A DNA stretch of 64,000 bases from Synoicihabitans lomoniglobus (GTDB lineage Bacteria > Verrucomicrobiota > Verrucomicrobiia > Opitutales > Opitutaceae): contig NZ_CP119075.1 of assembly GCF_029023725.1 (NCBI RefSeq), positions 4,955,501-5,019,500 on the forward strand, in the 5' to 3' direction. Numbering within the stretch: the stretch's first letter is position 1; the number at the start of each line of letters is the position of its first letter. The position numbers and the translations under genes were made by a program. Below the pieces are notes generated by a model, which searched no databases, had not been told where the DNA came from, and was given only the letters and a program-made list of their open reading frames with translations. Shown here one piece after another: positions 59,777-64,000 of this stretch.

Positions 59777-60535
59777 ATGAACCGCGCGTATTGGGAGAAC
59801 CTGGCACACAACTACGAGGAACAGATTTTCAGTGTGCTTAAACGGGATGAGCACGGCCTGATCGCCACCGTGATCGAGCGCCACCGCAGCCCCGACCGCA
59901 CCGCCGCCGACCTCGGGTGTGGTCCCGGCCAAATCACCGGTCTGCTGGCCGAAAGCTTCGGGCATGTGCACGCGTGTGACATCTCCAGCGCCCTGCTCGA
60001 TCAAGCGCGCGCCACCTGCGCCGACCACGACAACATCAGCTACCATCGCCTCGATCTCACGACCGAGACCACCTCACCGATTCCGCCCGTTGATTTCGTG
60101 TTGTGCGTCAATGTGATCCTCGCGGCGGATCTCGAAACGCGGGAGCAACTGTGGACGCACATCACCAGCCTGGTCGCCCCGGGCGGCACCCTGCTCCTCG
60201 TGTTGCCCTCGCACGAATCGGCCCTCTACACCAACTTCCGCCGACTCGACTGGCATGTGCGGTCCGGCCTCGGCGCCGACGAAGCCATCCGCCACAGCTT
60301 TGCTCGCGAAGGCAACGTGCCCCAACTCGAGCACGGCGTGCGCGGCATCGAAGGGGTGAAAACCAAACACTACCTGCGCGAAGAAATCATCGTCCAACTC
60401 CAGGACCGCAGCCTCATCGTCGACCAAGTCGAGAAACTCACCTACGATTGGTCCATCGAATTCGCCGAGCCGCCGGATTGGCTGGGCTCGCCCCACCCCT
60501 GGAACTGGCTGGTCGTGGCCCAGCGGCCCGTGTAG
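59777..60535 (+). CDS. Class I SAM-dependent methyltransferase
   Basis: A 252-residue protein from the ATG at 59777 (MNRAYWENLAHNYEEQIF, typical of UbiE/COQ5-like small-molecule methyltransferases). SAM motif I DLGCGPGQITG (45-55); VHACDISSALLDQA (motif II); LVAPGGTLLLVLPS (motif III-like). Substrate unknown. It is 83 bp after the DUF4380-like gene on the same strand, perhaps a separate unit, and converges on the SYLF gene. Confidence 0.82.
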   Translation: MNRAYWENLAHNYEEQIFSVLKRDEHGLIATVIERHRSPDRTAADLGCGPGQITGLLAESFGHVHACDISSALLDQARATCADHDNISYHRLDLTTETTSPIPPVDFVLCVNVILAADLETREQLWTHITSLVAPGGTLLLVLPSHESALYTNFRRLDWHVRSGLGADEAIRHSFAREGNVPQLEHGVRGIEGVKTKHYLREEIIVQLQDRSLIVDQVEKLTYDWSIEFAEPPDWLGSPHPWNWLVVAQRPV

Positions 60536-60550
60536 GGCCGGAGCTGATAC

Positions 60551-61120
60551 TTAATTCAACGCGGCGTCGCGCCAGTATTTGGTGCCCTGCAAGGTCGCTT
60601 GGAGCGCGAGCCCGTTCTTGGTGAACTGGTAGACTTCAACCCCTTCGGCAATGTTGCCCGCAAAGGCGGCCTGCCCTCCCTTGGTGTCGGATTTCGCGGC
60701 CGCGTCCGCCTGGGCGGAGAAGTCCCACCCGGTTTCGACGAAGGCGTTCAGCTTGGCCTGGTCGTAAAAAACAAACACCCCGCGAAAGTCTTTCACGCCC
60801 AATCCGAGACCCAGACCGGCGGAGCCCATTTTCATGAATGTCTCGTGTCCGCGCTGGTCGACCACCATGCCATGGCCGCCGGCAAAGGAGGCGAAAATGA
60901 CATTGATGCCGACGTTGGAAAACACGGCGTAACCCGCCGCTTTTTTGATGCGCGCCTGGGCCTCGGGTTTGGTCTCGTAAAGCTCGGCCAGGACATCATC
61001 GCGCATGTCGCGGACTTTGTCTCGCTGCTCCTCAATGGAAGGTTTGGCCCAGAGTGAAGTCGCCGCCACCACCAGACCCAGTCCGAACGTGAGCCCATGC
61101 CGAAATGAGGAAAATTGCAT
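60551..61120 (-). CDS. SYLF/Ysc84-domain lipid-binding exported protein
   Basis: A 189-residue protein from the ATG at 61120 with a signal peptide (about 8-25, ending LWAKPS). The SYLF motifs are clear: YAVFSNVGINVIFASFAGGHGMVVD, MGSAGLGLGLGVKDFRGVFVF and VEVYQFTKNGLALQATL. SYLF domains bind anionic lipids, e.g. phosphoinositides in eukaryotes. Bacterial forms are common, function unclear. It precedes (in the same direction) nothing; the YkgJ gene lies upstream with a 59-bp gap. Confidence 0.9.
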   Translation of the reverse strand: MQFSSFRHGLTFGLGLVVAATSLWAKPSIEEQRDKVRDMRDDVLAELYETKPEAQARIKKAAGYAVFSNVGINVIFASFAGGHGMVVDQRGHETFMKMGSAGLGLGLGVKDFRGVFVFYDQAKLNAFVETGWDFSAQADAAAKSDTKGGQAAFAGNIAEGVEVYQFTKNGLALQATLQGTKYWRDAALN

Positions 61121-61179
61121 GGCTCCACTCAACGCCCGCACCGCCCGCTGCACAAATCAGTTCAGCGTAAAAGCGGTGT

Positions 61180-61515
61180 TTAAGTGCGAGCCTGCGCTGT
61201 CGCGCGTTTACGCACAATCTCGCCCTCGCATGCCGCAGACCCCCGGCCCAGTTCGCGACACACCTGCGGACGCCGCTCATAAATCTCACAGACGAACCGG
61301 GCAGGAAAACCCGCCTCAATGCGCAACGCGGCACAATGACCATCGTGCATACGCATGAAGGCCCGGTGGTTGGAAAAAACCGCCCAACGATCGGGCGACG
61401 CCCCCAGCCGTGACCAATCCGCCCCCGTCACCCGCACATAGTCGCTCGCCGTCGAAAAACAACACGCCCCACAGCTCAAACAAGCAGGCAACGGCAGCGC
61501 ATCGTCGGGATTCAC
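61180..61515 (-). CDS. YkgJ-family cysteine-cluster protein
   Basis: A 111-residue protein. N-terminal CLSCGACCF (Cys12, 15, 18, 19), then Cys61, Cys76, Cys86 and Cys95 in the C-x-I-Y-E-R-R-P-x-x-C-R pattern (CEIYERRPQVCREL). This is the YkgJ/Fe-S or zinc-binding small protein family (UPF0153). Function unknown. A palindrome shared with the HTH gene's promoter is centred 42 bp upstream of the start, so it may be regulated together with it. Confidence 0.88.
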   Translation of the reverse strand: MNPDDALPLPACLSCGACCFSTASDYVRVTGADWSRLGASPDRWAVFSNHRAFMRMHDGHCAALRIEAGFPARFVCEIYERRPQVCRELGRGSAACEGEIVRKRATAQART

Positions 61516-61557
61516 CTCTCCAGCCTAAACCGGCGCCACCGTCCATTACCACTCAAT

Positions 61558-61584
61558 CGTTTGTCACCCATTAGGTGACAAACG
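61558..61584. promoter_or_regulatory. Palindromic site 1 (CGTTTGTCACC-n5-GGTGACAAACG), YkgJ promoter region
   Basis: Perfect 11-bp arms with a CATTA spacer, 42 bp upstream of the YkgJ start. An almost identical palindrome lies at 62112-62140, upstream of the HTH gene. Shared core TTTGTCACC-n5-GGTGACAAA. Probably an operator of the HTH protein at 61704, or the end of a small mobile cassette. Confidence 0.6.
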
Positions 61585-61624
61585 GTCGCGACCAAGGACC
61601 GACGCCGATCTTGCGATCACGGTG

Positions 61625-61657
<33 letters not shown>

Positions 61658-61703
61658 GCGAGCGACGGGCGGCCCCGTCAAACCAACCAGAATTCGGGAG
61701 ACA

Positions 61704-62084
61704 CTATTGTGTTCCGCCCGGCTTGGCCTGGATTCGTCCCGGCTGTTCTCGATCCGAAAGCCAGAACAGCACCTGCAAGGTTTTCTCCGTGTCGGGCATA
61801 CGCGTGCCGGACACGAAATAGTCGTGCACCCGTTGGCGCGGGACGCCTAAAACCCGGGCTAAATTTGCCTGGGTGCCACGTTTGCGCAGATGGGGTCGCA
61901 CCCGTTCAACCAACACATTCCACATCGGGGTGTCGGGACCCGGCCGCAACGTGAGGAAAACTCCGCGACGGCGGGATCGGGTTCGAGCGCGAGCCGCTTG
62001 AGCTGCCGTATCAATCGACGCGAGCGCGATTTCGGCCAGCATGTCCCACAGCTCCATGGAGTAGTGCGAAGATCGATGATTCAT
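61704..62084 (-). CDS. Small helix-turn-helix (XRE-like) DNA-binding protein
   Basis: A 126-residue protein. The C-terminal half has an HTH: TQANLARVLGVPRQRVHDYFVSGTRMPDTEK (residues about 71-101, turn at GVPR), as in Cro/C1-type regulators. The N-terminal half is Arg/Ala-rich (ARARTRSRRR). It is flanked by two copies of one palindrome (61558, 62112), one 27 bp upstream of its own start. Autoregulation and control of the YkgJ gene are inferred. No enzymatic domain is seen. Confidence 0.72.
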   Translation of the reverse strand: MNHRSSHYSMELWDMLAEIALASIDTAAQAARARTRSRRRGVFLTLRPGPDTPMWNVLVERVRPHLRKRGTQANLARVLGVPRQRVHDYFVSGTRMPDTEKTLQVLFWLSDREQPGRIQAKPGGTQ

Positions 62085-62111
62085 TGAACACCACGCTTAT
62101 ACCGGCATGCG

Positions 62112-62140
62112 CCGTTTGTCACCTAATAGGTGACAAACGG
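62112..62140. promoter_or_regulatory. Palindromic site 2 (14-bp perfect arms), HTH gene promoter region
   Basis: CCGTTTGTCACCTA, one central A, TAGGTGACAAACGG: a 29-bp perfect palindrome 27 bp upstream of the HTH start. Same core as 61558-61584. Likely an operator for the HTH protein. Confidence 0.65.
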
Positions 62141-62213
62141 GGCTGAGTGCGACGCGGGGCGGCGCGGGGATACCGGGAGTGGGCGCCGACGAGGCGCCGG
62201 TGACTGGTTCCGA

Positions 62214-62660
62214 TCAGCGGGGCTGGGTTTCGAGACGCAGTGCCGCGAGCGACAGATTGATGTCGCGGATGAACATGATCACCGAGCCGATGAGCGCGAG
62301 CTGCCCCACCGCGAAAACCAGGACAATCGCGATGCCTTGTTCAAAGCCCGCCAGAGAAGCCACGAACAGCATCAGGATCAGCAACGCCGCCGATAGAATG
62401 GTGACCGCCAACAGCATGCACGACGCGCGTAAAAACGCGGCCCGCCGATCGAACACCTGCAGTTGCGCCCGGATCCGATCGGCTTCCGGCGGCGGCGGGT
62501 TTCCGGCGAGCTCCCGGGCCAATACCCGCGACCGATCCACCACCCGACCGAAACGGTTGGTGACGGTCAGCATCAACAGTCCCACGCCGGAAATCAGGAT
62601 GACCGGGCCGATGGCCAGCTGGAGCACCGGCAGGAGTTCGTGCAACGTGAGCGGATTCAC
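62214..62660 (-). CDS. DUF2721-family membrane protein
   Basis: A 148-residue protein with three transmembrane helices (about 9-31, 79-103, 107-130) and the DUF2721 pattern: GPVILISGVGLLMLTVTNRFGRVVDRSR and a cytoplasmic arm (QLQVFDRRAAFLRAS). Function unknown. Its start is 23 bp past the stop of the SpoIIE phosphatase, same strand, so they are likely co-transcribed. Confidence 0.88.
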   Translation of the reverse strand: MNPLTLHELLPVLQLAIGPVILISGVGLLMLTVTNRFGRVVDRSRVLARELAGNPPPPEADRIRAQLQVFDRRAAFLRASCMLLAVTILSAALLILMLFVASLAGFEQGIAIVLVFAVGQLALIGSVIMFIRDINLSLAALRLETQPR

Positions 62661-62683
62661 GAGGATGGCAGTGAGATCGGTGA

Positions 62684-64000
62684 CTAACGCACGCGCATCA
62701 GCAGCAACGTGCGATCGTCGTGATTGGGCGCGAGCACGCAGAAGTTGCGCACGTAGCGATCGACGGTTTTGACCACCTCCGCCAGCGGTCGCTCGGAGTG
62801 ACGTTGCAAACTCGTCGCGAGGCGATCGCGGCCGAACTCCTCGCCGCGCGGATTGGCCGCCTCGGTGATGCCGTCGGTGTAAAGCGCGAGCAGGTCACCC
62901 GATACCATCGTGGTTTCACATTCCTCGAGCATGTCGTCGAAGAGCGGACCCTCGTCGAGTCCGATGGCCAGACCTCCGCCGGGCAATTGGTCCACCTCGC
63001 CGGTGGGATGCAGCAACAACGGCGGCTCATGGCCGGCGCGGCAGAAGCGCAGCACCCGCGTATCCATGTCAAAGATACCGTAAAACAGGCCCACGAACAT
63101 GCCGGGGCGCATGTCGGGTTGCACCAGCCGGTTGACGCGGCGCAACACCGCCGCCGGGCTCGCTTCACCTTCGGCGCAAATTCGCATGGTGGCACGCAGT
63201 TCCGTCATCACCAGGGCAGCACCGGCGCCTTTGCCCGACACGTCGGCCACGACGAAACCCCAGCGGCGATCGTCGACCTTGAGCACGTCGTAATAATCAC
63301 CGCCGATGAGCATGGACGGGTCGGACAGCGCTTCGATTTCAACCTCGGAAATATCGGGAAAGTCGTGCGGCAGCAGGTGGGACTGAATCTCCGCGGCGGT
63401 GCGCAGATCGCGCTCGCGAATCTCACGTTCACGCTCCTCCGCCGCACGGCGCTCGGACACATCGGTGATGAGACCCTCGTGGTGGGTCACGACGCCGTTG
63501 GCATCACGTCGCACCACGGTGTGGTCGGACACCCATCGGGTGGATCCGTCGGCACACACGATGCGATATTCCTGATTATACTCGTCGTGGCCGGCGTCGG
63601 CGTGGGCTTCGAGTTCGGCTTTTACCCGAGGCGTGTCGTCCGGGTGGGTGATGGCGATGAAGCCCCGGTTCGACTGGATAAAAAAGTCCGGATCGTAGCC
63701 GTATTGATCGACACTCTCGGAGACGAACTCGACCGGCCAGTTCTCGGCCGCTCGCCACAGCACCACCACCGAGGGGGAACGATTCACAATGCGCTCCATC
63801 TCCTCGCGCCGGGCGAGGGCGGCTTTCAATTGTTCCTGGGCCTCGAGTCGACGCGTGATGTCGCGTCCCACCCCGAGAAAGGCCGTGTTGCCATCGCGGT
63901 CCGTATAGTAGGACGCGCTCATGGCGTGCCAGATCCAGTCACCATTGGCATGGCGGATCCGATACTCGATGCCGGCGGCACTCGGGCCGTGGTCGATCGT
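62684..64000 (-). CDS. PAS-domain SpoIIE/PP2C-type phosphatase, 5' end beyond the window
   Basis: The last 438 codons are present; the frame stays open to the right edge. Order: end of a PAS domain (YRIRHANGDWIWHAMSASYY, FLGVGRDITRR), a second complete PAS (ITHPDDTPRVKAELEAHADAGHDEYNQEYRI with SERRAAEER), then a PP2C-like SpoIIE domain (IQSHLLPHDFPDISEVEIEAL, MLIGGDYYDVL, ADVSGKGAGAALVMT, LYTDGITEAANPRGEEFGRDRL). Such proteins dephosphorylate anti-anti-sigma factors in partner-switching control of stress or other responses. The sensing part upstream is not visible. Confidence 0.9.
   Translation of the reverse strand, partial: TIDHGPSAAGIEYRIRHANGDWIWHAMSASYYTDRDGNTAFLGVGRDITRRLEAQEQLKAALARREEMERIVNRSPSVVVLWRAAENWPVEFVSESVDQYGYDPDFFIQSNRGFIAITHPDDTPRVKAELEAHADAGHDEYNQEYRIVCADGSTRWVSDHTVVRRDANGVVTHHEGLITDVSERRAAEEREREIRERDLRTAAEIQSHLLPHDFPDISEVEIEALSDPSMLIGGDYYDVLKVDDRRWGFVVADVSGKGAGAALVMTELRATMRICAEGEASPAAVLRRVNRLVQPDMRPGMFVGLFYGIFDMDTRVLRFCRAGHEPPLLLHPTGEVDQLPGGGLAIGLDEGPLFDDMLEECETTMVSGDLLALYTDGITEAANPRGEEFGRDRLATSLQRHSERPLAEVVKTVDRYVRNFCVLAPNHDDRTLLLMRVR

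Overview
The window is 64 kb of high-GC bacterial DNA, densely packed with protein-coding genes. I see no rRNA, tRNA, CRISPR array, integrase or insertion sequence. The gene set includes an aryl-polyene type pigment locus, sulfatases, TolC/LolA/PagL-type outer-membrane functions, a GMC oxidoreductase paired with a gluconate-dehydrogenase subunit 3 protein, and a type III PKS trio. This points to a Gram-negative heterotroph, most likely a verrucomicrobium of the Opitutaceae type. That placement is inference; no taxonomic marker gene is present.

Layout. 0-6 kb: the tail of a sulfatase, then a minus-strand operon (HlyD-like adaptor, processive GT2 synthase, GH26-like glycosidase, TolC-like channel) that looks like an exopolysaccharide synthesis and export unit. 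6-9 kb: an S9 peptidase and a small cupin. 8.7-15.8 kb: two large tandem SWIM/SNF2 helicase paralogues with almost identical 3' ends. 15.8-17.3 kb: a repeat-rich scar with an antitoxin-like ORF, palindromic REP-type elements and duplicated gene ends. 17.3-21 kb: a DASS anion transporter, a receiver-only response regulator and a cNMP-domain histidine kinase. 21-26 kb: housekeeping-type genes (methyltransferase, LLM flavoprotein, VF530, LemA and two TPM proteins, PAP2).

26-39 kb is the most notable region: a tightly coupled 12-gene run (flavin-dependent halogenase-like protein, two ACPs, two ketosynthases, a ketosynthase-like length-factor protein, LpxL- and PlsC-type acyltransferases, GT2, LolA-like carrier, MMPL exporter, acyl/aryl-AMP ligase). 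A convergent FkbO/Hyg5/XanB2-type chorismatase follows. Together these resemble a xanthomonadin-like (halogenated, hydroxybenzoate-started) aryl polyene pathway. The ketoreductase, dehydratase and phosphopantetheinyl transferase are not in the window and must come from elsewhere.

39-49 kb: TVP38-type membrane protein, polysaccharide deacetylase, PagL-type lipid A deacylase, a divergent pentameric-ligand-gated-channel-like protein, GMC dehydrogenase with its Tat-type small subunit, a TonB-C protein, and a methyltransferase / FAD reductase / type III PKS operon. 49-64 kb: an AT-rich island with a DUF3395-like gene, MFS and Gfo/Idh/MocA sugar or nucleoside genes, cytochrome c-sorbosone dehydrogenase fusion, a sulfatase coupled to a DUF4380-like gene, SYLF and YkgJ proteins, a small HTH gene bracketed by two copies of one near-perfect palindrome, and a PAS/SpoIIE phosphatase cut by the window end.
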